From Fragilaria crotonensis (taxonomy: Eukaryota; Bacillariophyta; Fragilariophyceae; Fragilariales; Fragilariaceae): DNA of 64,000 nucleotides. A model generated the notes under the pieces. That model made no database searches. It had not been told where the DNA came from and worked only from the letters and a program-made list of their open reading frames with translations. Position 1 is the stretch's first letter; every line of letters starts with the position of its first letter. Shown here one piece after another: positions 1 through 12,770 of this stretch. The translations under genes and the position numbers were made by a program. The stretch is taken from assembly GCA_022925895.1 (NCBI GenBank), contig JAKSYS010000001.1:1-64000 (forward strand), given 5' to 3'.

Positions 1-4
1 TGAG

Positions 5-585
5 AGTCAAGGTACAGCAGCTGACAGCTGTTATTGTGCCGTTATTGACGTTGAAATTTCGTCCCCGCCAGCTGAGTCCCATCCGGCTTTGGATACGAAG
101 ATTCTCACGCCAACTGTATACGGCGAATCGCCAGTACGAAAACTACAGTTGTCCCGGACTGCTTTCCGCCCTCATAACCTCCTTTCTACAACAACAATTT
201 GTCCACATTAACCCAGTGCAATTCAACTGCAATTTCCCTTCATGTGCCAAATAATTTCCAACATGTGTCCTCATCATGTTGGCTAAGTCTGGCCATGTTG
301 CAACAGTTGTTGCGACTGTCAATTCGCCGGAAGGCGGAGTTGGAGCTGACATTTCAATGCCCTTATCAGTGGGATGAAGGCTTTGAATGTTCACTCCCAC
401 AACCCTCTAACTTCGAAAGTAGATCGGCAAGATTCAATCGGACCTGGATTGAATTGGTTCCTTCAAAGTGAAACCTAAAAATAAGCTCATAAGTTAAACA
501 ACTCTAGAATTAAAACTCTACGTTTGACCGAACCCGGATTTCTACGAACTAGTACGCAGCCTTGATCACGCCGTGTACTTCGACT
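5..585 (+). repeat. 5' LTR of Copia element 1
   Basis: The segment repeats at 7454-8034 with the same length. The ends are AGTCAAGG and CTTCGACT, giving a three-base AGT...ACT terminal inversion rather than the common TG...CA. The left edge lies four bases inside the window. Confidence 0.92.
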
Positions 586-600
586 GGTTATTTTCGCCCA
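585..600 (+). other. Putative primer-binding site, element 1
   Basis: TGGTTATTTTCGCCCA directly follows the 5' LTR. The first three bases can pair with a tRNA CCA end. A near-identical 16-mer sits in the same place in element 3 (45254-45269) although the LTRs of the two elements differ. The priming tRNA was not identified. Confidence 0.55.
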
Positions 601-1119
601 ATAATAAGACTTACCCTCTAACGCACTTTCCTCTCCGGCAAGCTCGTTTCAAGTTCCTTTCCAAGGAAGTCACGCTCCGCGTCAAGGCAGGTCTCCTCCG
701 GCGATCCTGCGACAGCCCCACGTCTTCCCAAGACTAGGCTGATTCATTGCTCTCTGCCAACTCGAGTACGCAGTCAGCAATCTGTTGAGTGGTTGAAGAT
801 CTGCTTTCCAAGCCAAGACTCCAATCATCATGTCGGTTCCACCATCTGAAGGCTCTACGTCCCCGACGAATCTTCCAGACGAACCTGTTGTTGGAATCCT
901 CGGGACTGCTGTCGAAGGCCGCGGCAATCCAGAAGGATTCGAGATCTCCGATCCTGTCGACGTTCGCCTCACCGAGGCAATCGCCAAGCCAGGACTCTTG
1001 CTACTGATGAAGAGTCTGTCTTGGAGTTCCCAACTCCAATGACTGCCCCAGTGGAGCTCCCAGCTCCTTCAAGCTCCAAGCCTCTTGTTCCCTCATTGGG
1101 GAATCACTTTGGTGACCAA

Positions 1120-2640
1120 GGATGAATGGTCTGCTTGGACAGGTGGAAAGCCCAACCACACCTGGACAGGTTTGATGGCTCCATTGCTCTCCTAGAGCAC
1201 ACCTCTCCCAACCAGCTCCGCCCTGTCTATGTTTCTGCAGCCCAGAAAGGCTACAACTTCAGGAGAACTGGGCACAAGATCTCCTTCAAGCCAAGTGATG
1301 ATTTGATCAGCTTCCAGAATGTTGTCTGGGATCATCTCAAGGACACTGGATGGACTCCATTGCTTACCTCAGGGACCCAACTGACGACGCCAAGATGACT
1401 AACGTTATCAAGGCTCACGCCAGGTACACGGTCCAGTCGGCAAAGTTGTTGGCGGAAGCTCAAGTTCAACGCTACGACAAGTATGACCGGACCAACGATA
1501 TGGCAGCCAGGACCTATTTGCTTGCTTCACTCTCTACTGAGCTAAGCAATAAGGTGACTGAGAAGTTGGATGATTCTGACTCCTTCCCAGTTGTTTGGCT
1601 CCAGTTCCTCAAGTCCATCCAGTCCACCTCCATTGAGAGGTTTGAAGATCTCAAGGCCATCATCAAGGCCAGGCTCCCAAGTCAGTACTCTGGAGAGAAC
1701 CTTGAACAATTGGCAGCTCACTTTCGCAAGGATGCAAATGAGTTGACAACTGCTGGCCAGTATGACCACAACCTCACTCTGGCCATGCTCAAGATCTTTC
1801 TTTGGCTGGTGGTTCTGGCAATGAGGACTTCCGCTTCCCCTGAGATCTGTCAAGCAGAACTTGGAGCAAGCTCTTTGGACATTGGATTCAAGGACAAGGA
1901 AGCTGCCAACCTTCACATGCAAGTCAACAAGCTGACCTACAAGGACATCTGCGCTCACGCAGAGGATGCCTACAGGACGCTCTTTGACAGGAAGGAGTGG
2001 CCACCTGCACGTCACACTCGCGACTCCAAGGCTCCACCAGCTGCATTCGGAAACATGGCGACTCCAATCACCAGAGCTGAGGTACTCAACCTCATCCAGT
2101 CCAAGGCCTCCAACAATGGTGCTGGACTTGCCAAGAAAGGAGTCTGTCACAAGTGCAACAAGCCTGACACTGGTCGCGAATGCCCAGAGAACAACAAGGG
2201 CAAGGGCAGGAATGGGAATGGCAATGAAAGACCAAAGGATGTCAAGTCCTGGAAGTCTACTCCTCCTCCATCTGGAGCACCCCAAGTCAAGCAAGCCAAC
2301 GGAAAGGCTTTCAACTGGTGCGCAAGCTGCAAGCGTTGGACCACTACCCACGCAACGGCAACGCACACTGGTGTCAAGAAGAGCTCTGAGGGCCCTCAAG
2401 GTGTTGGTTCTGCAATCAACAATGTCTCCCTTGCCTTCGATCCATCGGTGTGGACCACGGAAATTGAGGTCGTCCCAAGTGTGACTGACGCGCTTTATCC
2501 TGCGCACCATGGTGACCCGGATCCTTCCCGTACTCGTTCTACTGCTCACCTACGTGATGGCAATATTTTCAGTCCCGTTTGCAAAAACTATGTGGACCTC
2601 CACGCTGGAAATTATTCAACTCGCCATGGCGCATTTTAAC
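1120..2640 (+). other. gag region of Copia element 1
   Basis: The region encodes a Gag resembling that of element 3: both share a segment around DRKEWPP followed by an alanine/proline stretch and a cysteine-rich nucleocapsid-like end near 2140-2200. It is followed by lysine/glycine-rich sequence. It is part of a broken element and no function is expected. Confidence 0.8.
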
Positions 2641-2649
2641 GCCGTCGAT

Positions 2650-5600
2650 TGGAGCCAAGTCATGGCAATCCTTCGAGCGCATGTCATGGTCGTTCGCCCG
2701 CACGTCTCGCAATTTTGGAGGCTCACCAGGAGGCGCTCATTGCTCCATTGCTTTGGGCCTTACTGGCCATGGTCGTACTGTTCTGGCTTCCTAAGCCCAG
2801 CTCAACATCGCCTGAGCCTGATCCTAAGGAGCTACCTTCGCCGCCATCGTCGTGCTCTCAAGCAACACAATCGCAAGGTCACACGACGCGCGAATGTTCC
2901 CAAGCCGGAAGTATTCGCTCCCATGGACTGCATCGCAGGTACCCCATTAACTTGCGATCCATGGGACGCTACATTCGGAGGAATGCACCAACGTTGGTTG
3001 AACAACAGCAGCAAGTGCAGTTGAACGACCTTCACTCCAAGGTTGCAACTCTCCTTCAGCGTGTCGACTCGCTCAAGCGCTCCATTCCGCGATCAACTCA
3101 CTGGACCTGCCGCCACTGCAACGATACAATCGTCCATGGGCCAACTGAACCTTGCCCCAAGCTCCGTAACACATCCCGCTCGCCATCGGATTTGTCGACG
3201 CAAGAGGAAGGGCCAAGGATCAACCACTGCGATGTCAACGACGCCTACCTCGACGCTCCGCTTCGCCAGCAGCGACGCCGCGCTCGCAGGCTTCCCAAGT
3301 CCAACGGCGTCTATCGCCCCGTCTCTCCCATTGGCTTCCAAGGCCTAGGGAACCATCAGTGGACCTCCAAGCAACTTCAAGCTGCTCGCAAGATGGCAAT
3401 GCAAGTGAACATGGCTAAGTTTCCCAACGGCAACTATTCCACAATCCTTCGCATGGCTCTCCAGTCAACCGACCGCTTCCGCGAATCCTTCCCAAGGCTT
3501 CAACGTTTCCTGTCATTTGGGACTCTGGTGCAAGCATCTCTATCACTCCTGACCGCAAGGACTTTGTTGGACCCATCAACACCCCTGGCCCTATCACTCA
3601 ACTGCAGGGCATTGCAAAGGGACTCAGGATTGAAGGTCAAGGTCATGTTCTGTGGGCAATGCAAGATACTCTGGGCAACCTAAGGATGCTCAAGGTCCCA
3701 GCATACTTGGTGTCTTGCATCAAGGTCAGGCTCCTATCCACCACAAGCTTGCTCCAAGCTTACCCTGAGAGACCATCACCATTGAAGCTCATCAACTGAC
3801 CTTGAGTGGCACCTCTGATGAAGCCAGAGGGCAACTCATTGCAAGAGTCAACCCTGACAACAACTTGCCTACCTCTGATGCACACCGCAGCTCAGATACT
3901 CCCAAGGCAGTTGCAGCTCTCAACATTACTCTCAACACTGTTCATGAGAGCAACCTCAACTTGACTGAAGCTGAGAAGGAGTTATTAAGGTGGCACCACC
4001 GCCTTGGACACCTTTCCTTTCGCAAGATCCAATTCATCATGCGAACTGGAGTCCTGAGTCGGAGTGAGTCGCATCGATCACTCCATACTGCTGCTTGCCG
4101 AATTGTCAACCCTCCCAAGTGTGCCGCATGCCAATATGGGAAGCAACATCAGCGACCAGCTCCTGCCAAGATCACAACTGTTATCAAGGATCGAGCTGGA
4201 GTTCTCAAGGCAGACAACTTGCTCCTGGACAACAAGTCTCCATTGATCACTTCATTTGTGGAACAAAGGGAAGGCTCTTCTCTTCAGCTGGAAGGAGCTT
4301 GAACTCAGACATGTTTGCTGGTGGCTGCCTCTTCATTGATCATGCTTCCAACTTTGTGCATGTTGAGTTTCAGAAGCATCTGAACACTCATGAGACTCTG
4401 AAGGCCAAGCAGAACTTTGAGTTGATGGCAAGGGACAGTGGAGTCATTCCACAATCCTATCTCTCTGACAATGGTGGAGCTTCACCTCAGCTAAGTTCAC
4501 TGAGCACCTTGGAACTCTGAAGCAAGTTGTCAAGTTTGCTGGAGTTGGAGCTCACCATCACAATGGCCATGCTGAGAGGGCAATCCAAACGATCATGTCG
4601 ATTGCTCGGACAATGATGCTCCATTCAGCGGTACATTGGCCAGATGTGGCTGATGCAACACTTTGGCCAATGGCAGTCTCCCATGCTATCTTCCTTCACA
4701 ACCATGTTCCTGATTTGGCAACAGGTCTCTGTCCAAGTGATGTCTTCACCAAGTCCAGATGGGAGCAAAGGAAGTATCATGATCTGCATGTGTGGGGATG
4801 CCCTGTGTATGCTCTTGAGAAGACCATTGCAGATGGAAAGAAGCTGCCTCGCTGGAAGCCTCGGTCCATCCGCTGCGTCAACATGGGGCTCTCCAAGAAA
4901 CATGCAAGCACAGTCCCCTTGGTTTTGAATCCAGAGACAGGGTACATCACTCCCCAATATCACATTGTGTTTGATGATTGGTTTGCAACGGTGGCTACCA
5001 ATGTGGATGCCCTCCCGGATTTTAATACAACGCGTTGGGCCCGTTTGTTTGGCGACTCAAGATATCAGTTCCCATTCGATGACGACGACAACAATGATAC
5101 AGAGGAAGCGCGAATGGACTCCCAAGCTACAGAAGCCATCAATGAGAACCAAACAAGAGTTGCTGCCTCCATGGATGAAGCTGTTGCAATTGAACAACTC
5201 CCAGTTCCTCCCTTGGCTGAGGCTCCACCCAGGACACCAACTGTTCCACAGCCATTGCCAAGCTCTCCATTGCTCACCCAAGGCCTCCAACTCCCATGAT
5301 GTCTCAAACGAGGGAGCAGTCTATCGATCCTCGGTCTCTCCAGTCTCCTCCAACGCCAGACATCAGAACTTCACCTCTGCAACGCCGTCCACACTCCAGC
5401 TCACAAGCCAAGGAAGAGACGCCACGCAAGGTCCCAGCTACCCTGATCTCCCCAGTTCATCAGCCAATCTTCTCCCCAGTTCGGGAGCAGACCCCAATGT
5501 CTGAAACGAGGGAGAGTCCTGTTCCAGACAATGCATTCGCCCTTGACTCACCACGTGACGAGCAACCAGTCAAGTCGCCTCCGCCACCAACGTCTCCGCG

Positions 5601-7300
5601 CCGGTCCAACCGCATTCGCGCAGCACCACAACGCCTTGGATACGATAACACTCAAGGCCATGGATACTTTGCTTCTCCAAGTGCTTGGATCTTTGAGGAA
5701 AATGGAATCATCCTTCCCCAACTGCCTTCAAGGCAGCTGCATCTGATCCTGACACTCTGAGCTTTGACCAAGCTATGGCTGACATTGAGCATGTGACCAA
5801 GTGGATGGAGGCAGCTGCTAAGGAAGTGGCAAGCCTTGAGAAGAATGGGACTTGGAAGGAAGTCAGTATCCTTGAAGCCAAGACCAAGATTCTCCCAGGG
5901 ACTTGGGTATTTCGGCGCAAGCGATCCCCAGATGGAGAAGTCACCAAGTACAAAGCGCGCTACTGTGTTCGAGGCGACCTTGAAGAAGGAGAACCTGAAA
6001 CCTATGCCCCAGTTGTTGCTTGGAGTTCAGTTCGATTGTTCCTTGTCTTGTCCCTAACATTGGGATGGCAAACTTGCTCCATTGACTTCAGCAGTGCCTT
6101 TGTCCAAGCCAACCTAACTGACCCAGTCTGGATCCACATGCCAAGGGGCTTCAAGTCTGATCAGCCAAGTGACCAAAGAACCTGCCTACGACTTGTTAAG
6201 AGCCTCTACGGCCTCTCGGTTGCTCCCCGCCTTTGGTATCAACACATTCGTGAAGCACTCCTCCTCCAAGGTTTGAAGCAGAGTGCCACAGACTCATGCC
6301 TCTTGTACAACAAGACCATCATGATTGTACTCTATGTTGATGATCTTGGGATTGCCTACTCCAACAAAAAGGATCTTGACAAACTGTTCCAGGATCTTAC
6401 TGATTTGGGTTTGGAGTTCACTCGTGAAGGCACATTCACTGATTTTCTTGGAATCAAGTTTGTCAAGGATGAAGTCTCCAACACTGTCACCCTAACACAA
6501 AAGGGTTTGATTCAGAAGATCATAAAGGCAACAGGACTTCAAGACTGCAACCCCAACCACACTCCTGCTATGCAAGCATGCCTTGGGATTGACCCTGATG
6601 GAGAACCCATGGATGAGTTCTGGAACTACCGCTCTATTGTTGGAATGCTCTTGTACTTGTCAACAAACACAAGGCCAGACATCACATTTGCAGTAAGTCA
6701 AGTTGCCAGGTTCAATCATTCTCCCAAGAAGAGCCATGCCATGGCAATCAAAACAATTGTCCGCTACTTGCACCGCACTGCTGACAAAGGAACTATTGTG
6801 ACCCACTGGAGACCTCTCTTGATTGTTATGTTGATGCTGACTTTGCTGGCCTCCATGGTCGTGACCCTGATCATTCTGACACCAGCGCCAAGTCCCGCAC
6901 CGGCTACATCATCACCCTTGGAGGTTGTCCAATTCTCTGGAAGTCTCAACTGCAAACAGAGATCTCCTGTCACATTGGAATCTGAGTACTCTGCTCTCAG
7001 TGCAAGCATGAGGACTCTGTTGCCACTTCGTGATCTTCTTGGAGAAATCTGCAAGGAATTGACTCTGCCACCTGACTTCAAGTCTACCATTCGCTGCCGA
7101 GTCTTGAAGACAACAATGGTGCTCTGCTTCGCTACCAAGCAACGCATTACTAATCGCACCAAGTACTTCCTGGTCTGGCACCTTCTGGCACCACGTCCGC
7201 AACGGAGATGTCGAAGTGCTCAAGATTGCAACCACTGACCAGTTGGCTGACTACCTTACCAAGGGCCTCAATCGAAGTTTTCGAACGCATTCAAAGCTTG
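2650..7300 (+). other. pol region of Copia element 1 (broken)
   Basis: Protease-like, GAG-pre-integrase, integrase, RT and RNase H segments follow one another in Copia order. Recognisable stretches include a histidine/cysteine zinc-binding region before the integrase core (about 3990-4140), the RT box YVDDLG near 6330 and the RNase H end near 7130-7180. A purine-rich tract just before 7454 is the likely second-strand primer site. The region is heavily broken. Confidence 0.88.
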
Positions 7301-7453
7301 CTCAAGGTTGTGACACGCGGCACCGCCGCACTTGTGTTGGGTGGATTTAAGAGTGTTCCTCTTATCCTGCAAGCCCATATGTTTATTGTTCATGTCCTAC
7401 ATTTTCACCACACCATCACTAATCTATTTCTTGTTTCATTGAATGAGAGGGAG

Positions 7454-8034
7454 AGTCAAGGTACAGCAGCTGACAGCTGTTATTGTGCCGTTATTGACGT
7501 TGAAATTTCGTCCCCGCCAGCTGAGTCCCATCCGGCTTTGGATACGAAGATTCTCACGCCAACTGTATACGGCGAATCGCCAGTACAAAACTACAGTTGT
7601 CCGGACTGCTTTCCGCCTCATAACCTCCTTTTCTACAACACCAATTTGTCCACATTAACCCAGTGCAATTCAACTGCAATTTCCCTTCATGTGCCAACTA
7701 ATTTCCAACATGTGTCCCTCATCATGTTGGCTAAGTCTGGCCATGTTGCAACAGTTGTTGCGATTGTCAATTCGCCGACGGCGGAGTTGGAGCTGACATT
7801 TCAATGCCCTTATCAGTGGGATGAAGGCTTTGAATGTTCACTCCCACAACCCTCTAACTTCGCGAAAGTAGATCTGCAAGATTCAATCGGACCTGGATTG
7901 AATTGGTTCCTTCAAAGTGAAACCTAAAAATAAGCTCATAAGTTAAACAACTCTAGAATTAAAACTCTACGTTTGACCGAACCCGGATTTCTACGAACTA
8001 GTACGCAGCCTTGATCACGCCGTGTACTTCGACT
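7454..8034 (+). repeat. 3' LTR of Copia element 1
   Basis: Partner of the LTR at 5-585, with the same length of 581 bases. It is preceded by the purine tract GAGAGGGAG, the expected polypurine primer. The bases after it (TGGAG...) belong to host DNA. Confidence 0.92.
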
Positions 8035-8981
8035 TGGAGTACTCGTACGCTTGTAGTGGCAGAGTGAGAAACAGTACGAGGAGCACTCTCCCGACTCCCG
8101 ACTCCAGACTCCAGACTACTGTTGCGTTTAATTGATTTTTTTGAGTTTGGCCCTGTGATAAACTGTATAAAACGTTTAAAACAACTTTGTTTTAAACAAC
8201 GTAGGCTGCTACGTAGACTTTGTACTAAGTACGTATTAGGCTCATACTACCAGCAGGGTTTGCTAATCACGGTCTTTTCCGAGGGTGATGCGTCATAGTG
8301 TCATAGTCATGACTAGTGGTGCCCCTCGAGCAAGTAGTTAATCAACTAGTAATTGACTACAAGTACCAGTGACTTCTGCGTGACTAGTACTCCATGATGA
8401 CTATGATACCGTGACCCCGCACGAGTGCGCCGGCTTTTCATGTTAGTGTGTTTCACCCAAATAATAAACCATAACAAGATCATTTAGGCAATACTTTCCA
8501 TGGTGTCAAGAGTGAAACCCTGAATCATTGCATCTGCTGCGACAACTATTTGATTCACCAAAACATCAGGGGAACTGAATTTATTCAGTACAGCATGACA
8601 CCTTAAACATGCACATCACCTTGAGGCTGTACCCAGAAAGTGCTTCAAGTCCTCCAGACTGTCCTGACATTGGGGTGGCATCCCTTAGCACATTGATGTG
8701 AAAACCTGAATGCCTGGCTGTTGTTGGACAATGGGCAGTGAGTTCCTGCAGGAATGCCGCAGCATGGTATTGCTTAGTCGGATTTAATTGTCAATGTTCA
8801 TGCAAAAACACTTAACTGACACCATGTGGACAGAAGCAACATCATTCATTTCTGACAGCAACCAACCACTGTATTGACAAAGACTTTGAACTCACCAGCA
8901 CACTCCACATGATGGCTGATCCAGCCGAGGCAAGTCACTCAACCAAAAATGTTGTCCTGCAGATTAAGAAAATCTGGGTGT
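8035..8981. other. Intergenic DNA left of the satellite array
   Basis: No convincing gene is seen. The first 200 bases are rich in GTAC, and CTCCAGACTCCAGACT near 8103-8118 recurs at about 13091-13106 beyond the array. An AT-rich block with GTTTAAAAC and GTTTTAAAC motifs lies at about 8178-8203. From about 8460 the text has scattered similarity to the satellite (TTGTCCTGCAG near 8952), so it may be an eroded edge of the array. Confidence 0.5.
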
Positions 8982-11900
8982 CTTGTCCGATGCATGACAA
9001 CAATGCTATCACAGAACATTTTCCAATGAATGTGATTCCTAAGGCTTGAAACTGGGGACAAGGAACTGCCACTTTGCATCACCTTGGAGTGGAATCAAAA
9101 TCTCTGACAAGGACAAGAGTGACAACTGCTCAATGGGTCTTCATCATGCAGACTTACAAATACCTGTGTGTCTTGTCAGATGCATGACAATGATTCTATA
9201 ATAGGGCATTTTACAATGAATGTGATTCTTGTGCTTCAAACTGGAGACAACTGCTAATTCACTTCACCATGGGACAAACTGCCAATTGTCAAGGACAGGA
9301 ATGACAACTGAACCAATGTTTGTCCTGCAGTAATATAAATGCTTGAGTCTCTTGTCCGATGCATAACAACAATGCTACCACAGAACATTTTCCAATGAAT
9401 GTGATTCCTTAGGCTTGAAACTGGGGACAAGGAACTGCCACTTTGCATCACCTTGGAGTGGAATCAAAATCTCTGACAAGGACAAGAGTGACAACTGCTC
9501 AATGGGTCTTCATCATGCAGACTTACAAATACCTGTGTGTCTTGTCAGATGCATGACAATGATTCTATAATATGGCATTTTACAATAAATGTGATTCCTT
9601 GTGCTTCAAACTGTAGACAACTGCCAATTCACTTCACCATGGGACAAAGAAACTGCCAATTGTGTCAAGGACAGGAATGACAACTGCACAACCAATGTTT
9701 GTCCTGCAGTAATATAAATGCTTGAGTCTCTTGTCCGATGCATAACAACAATGCTATCACAGAACATTTTCCAATGAATGTGATTCCTAAGGCTTGAAAC
9801 TGGGGACAAGGAACTGCCACTTTGCATCACCTTGGAGTGGAATCAAAATCTCTGACAAGGACAAGAGTGACAACTGCTCAATGGGTCTTCATCATGCAGA
9901 CTTACAAATACCTGTGTGTCTTGTCAGATGCATGACAATGATTCCATAATAGGGCATTTTACAATGAATGTGATTCCTTGTGCTTCAAACTGGAGACAAC
10001 TGCCAGTTTGCTTGACCATGGGACAAAACTGCCAATTGTGACAAGGACAGGAATGACAACTGCACAACCAATGTTTGTCCTGCAGTAATATAAATGCTTG
10101 AGTCTCTTGTCCGATGCATAACAACAATGCTATCACAGAACATTTTCCAATGAATGTGATTCCTTAGGCTTGAAACTGGGGACAAGGAACTGCCACTTTG
10201 CATCACCTTGGAGTGGAATCAAAATCTCTGACAAGGACAAGAGTGACAACTGCTCAATGGGTCTTCATCATGCAGACTTACAAATACCTGTGTGTATGTC
10301 AGATGCATGACAATGATTCTATAATAGGGCATTTTACAATGAATGTGATTCCTTGTGCTTCAAACTGGAGACAACTGCCAATTTGTTTCACCATGGGACA
10401 ATACTGCCAATTGTGACAAGGACAGGAATGACAACTGCACAACCAATGTTTGTCCTGCAGTAATATAAATGCTTGAGTCTCTTGTCCAATGCATAACAAC
10501 AATGCTATCACAGAACATTTTCCAATGAATGTGATTCCAAGGCTTGAAACTGGGGACAAGGAACTGCCACTTTGCATCACCTTGAGTGGAATCAAAATCT
10601 CTGACAAGGACAAGAGTGACAACTGCTCAATGGGTCTTCATCATGCAGACTTACAAATACCTGTGTGTCTTGTCAGATGCATGGCAATGATTCTATAATA
10701 GGGCATTTTACAATGAATGTGATTCCTTGTGCTTCAAACTGGAGACAACTGCCAGTTTGCTTGACCATGGGACAAAACTGCCAATTGCGACAAGGACAGG
10801 AATGACAACTGCACAACCAATGTTTGTCCTGCAGTAATATAAATGCTTGAGTCTCTTGTCCAATGCATAACAACAATGCTACCACAGAACATTTTCCAAT
10901 GAATGTGATTCCTTAGGCTTGAAACTGGGGACAAGGAACTGCCACTTTGCATCACCTTGGAGTGGAATCAAAATCTCTGACAAGGACAAGAGTGACAACT
11001 GCTCAATGGGTCTTCATCATGCAGACTTACAAATACCTGTGTGTCATGTCAGATGCATGGCAATGATTCTATATTATGGCATTTTACAATAAATGTGATT
11101 CCTTGTGCTTCAAACTGGAGACAACTGCCAGATTGCTTGACCATGGGACAAAACTACCAATTGTGACAAGGACAGGAATGACAACTGCACAACCAATGTT
11201 TGTCCTGCAGTAATATAAATGCTTGAGTCTCTTGTCCGATGCATAACAACAATGCTATCACAGAACATTTTCCAATGAATGTGATTCCTAAGGCTTGAAA
11301 CTGGGGACAAGGAACTGCCACTTTGCATCACCTTGGAGTGGAATCAAAATCTCTGACAAGGACAAGAGTGACAACTGCTCAATGGGTCTTCATCATGCAG
11401 ACTTACAAATACCTGTGTGTCATGTCAGATGCATGGCAATGATTCTATAATAGGGCATTTTACAATGAATGTGATTCCTTGTGCTTCAAACTGGAGACAA
11501 CTGCCAATTTGCTTCAACATGGGACAATACTGCCAATTGTGTCAAGGACAGGAATGACAACTGCACAACCAATGTTTGTCCTGCAGTAATATAAATGCTT
11601 GAGTCTCTTGTCCGATGCATAACAACAATGCTATCACAGAACATTTTCCAATGAATGTGATTCCTAAGGCTTGAAACTGGGGACAAGGAACTGCCACTTT
11701 GCATCACCTTGGAGTGGAATCAAAATCTCTGACAAGGACAAGAGTGACAACTGCTCAATGGGTCTTCATCATGCAGACTTACAAATACCTGTGTGTCTTG
11801 TCAGATGCATGACAATGATTCCATAATAGGGCATTTTACAATGAATGTGATTCCTTGTGCTTCAAACTGGAGACAACTGCCAATTTGCTTCACCATGGGA

Positions 11901-12770
11901 CAATACTGCCAATTGTGTCAAGGACAGGAATGACAGCTGCACAACCAATGTTTGTCCTGCAGTAATATAAATGCTTGAGTCTCTTGTCCAATGCATAACA
12001 ACAATGCTATCACAGAACATTTTCCAATGAATGTGATTCCTTAGGCTTGAAACTTGGGACAAGGAACTGCCACTTTGCATCACCTTGGAGTGGAATCAAA
12101 ATCTCTGACAAGGACAAGAGTGACAACTGCTCAATGGGTCTTCATCATGCAGACTTACAAATACCTGTGTGTCTTGTCAGATGTATGGCAATGATTCTAT
12201 AATAGGGCATTTTACAATGAATGGGATTCCTTGTGCTTCAAACTGGAGACAACTGCCAGGTTGCTTGACCATGGGACAAAACTGCCAATTGTGACAAGGA
12301 CAGGAATGACAACTGCCCAACCAATGTTTGTCCTGCACTAATATAAATGCTTGAGTCTCTTGTCCAATGCATAACAACAATGCTACCACAGAACATTTTC
12401 CAATGAATGTGATTCCTAAGGCTTGAAACTGGGGACAAGGAACTGCCACTTTGCATCACCTTGGAGTGGAATCAAAATCTCTGACAAGGACAAGAGTGAC
12501 AACTGCTCAATGGGTCTTCATCATGCAGACTTACAAATACCTGTGTGTCTTGTCAGATGCATGGCAATGATTCTATAATAGGGCATTTTACAATGAATGT
12601 GATTCCTTGTGCTTCAAACTGGAGACAACTGCCAATTTGCTTGACCATGGGACAAAACTTCCAATTGTGTCAAGGACAGGAATGACAGCTGCACAACCAA
12701 CGTTTGTCCTGCAGTGATACCAATGCTTGAGTCTCTTGTCTGCCCATATCATATCCCAAGCACTTGTCAT
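8982..12770. repeat. Tandem satellite array, ~376-base dimeric unit, about 10 copies
   Basis: A unit beginning CTTGTCCGATGCATAAC recurs at 8982, 9351, 9730, 10106, 10481, 10855, 11231, 11607, 11983 and 12359. Spacing is 369-379 bases and mostly exactly 376. A truncated start lies at 12735. Each unit consists of two ~188-base halves that align with each other: half A starts CTTGTCCGATGCATAAC and half B starts CTTGTCAGATGCATGAC. Both carry TTTTMCAATGAATGTGATTCC and later TGACAAGGACA. Copies differ by a few percent, less than A differs from B, so the dimer is the unit that is now amplified. Short frames recur in phase with the repeat because the period is long, not because they are genes. No transposon protein is seen. 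Confidence 0.95.

Larger units (their letters stand above)
5..8034 (+). mobile_element. CoDi/Copia LTR retrotransposon, element 1 (broken)
   Basis: This is a Ty1/Copia-order retrotransposon of the diatom CoDi type, read left to right. Two 581-base LTRs (5-585 and 7454-8034) bound an internal region. Its order is gag (about 1120-2640), a hydrophobic stretch (about 2510-2800), aspartic protease (about 3480-3800), integrase (about 3960-5000), reverse transcriptase (about 5780-6600, with a YVDDL box) and RNase H (about 6790-7290). Integrase before RT is the Copia order. The coding region is interrupted many times (roughly eight or more breaks), so this copy is a fossil. The LTRs differ by about 1% in substitutions plus several small indels, so it is young despite the breaks. 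Its Gag and Pol are most like element 3 of this window. Only four bases of the left flank are visible, so the target duplication cannot be judged. Confidence 0.93.

Noticed and set aside
1542-2549. 335-codon minus-strand frame inside element 1
   Set aside because: It lies antisense to the gag region, has biased shadow composition and no recognisable domain.
8982-12770. Regularly spaced repeats that could suggest a CRISPR array or a repeated gene of 70-107 codons
   Set aside because: The period is ~376 bases with no short repeat/unique spacer structure, and the recurring frames simply follow the satellite period. The organism is eukaryotic.
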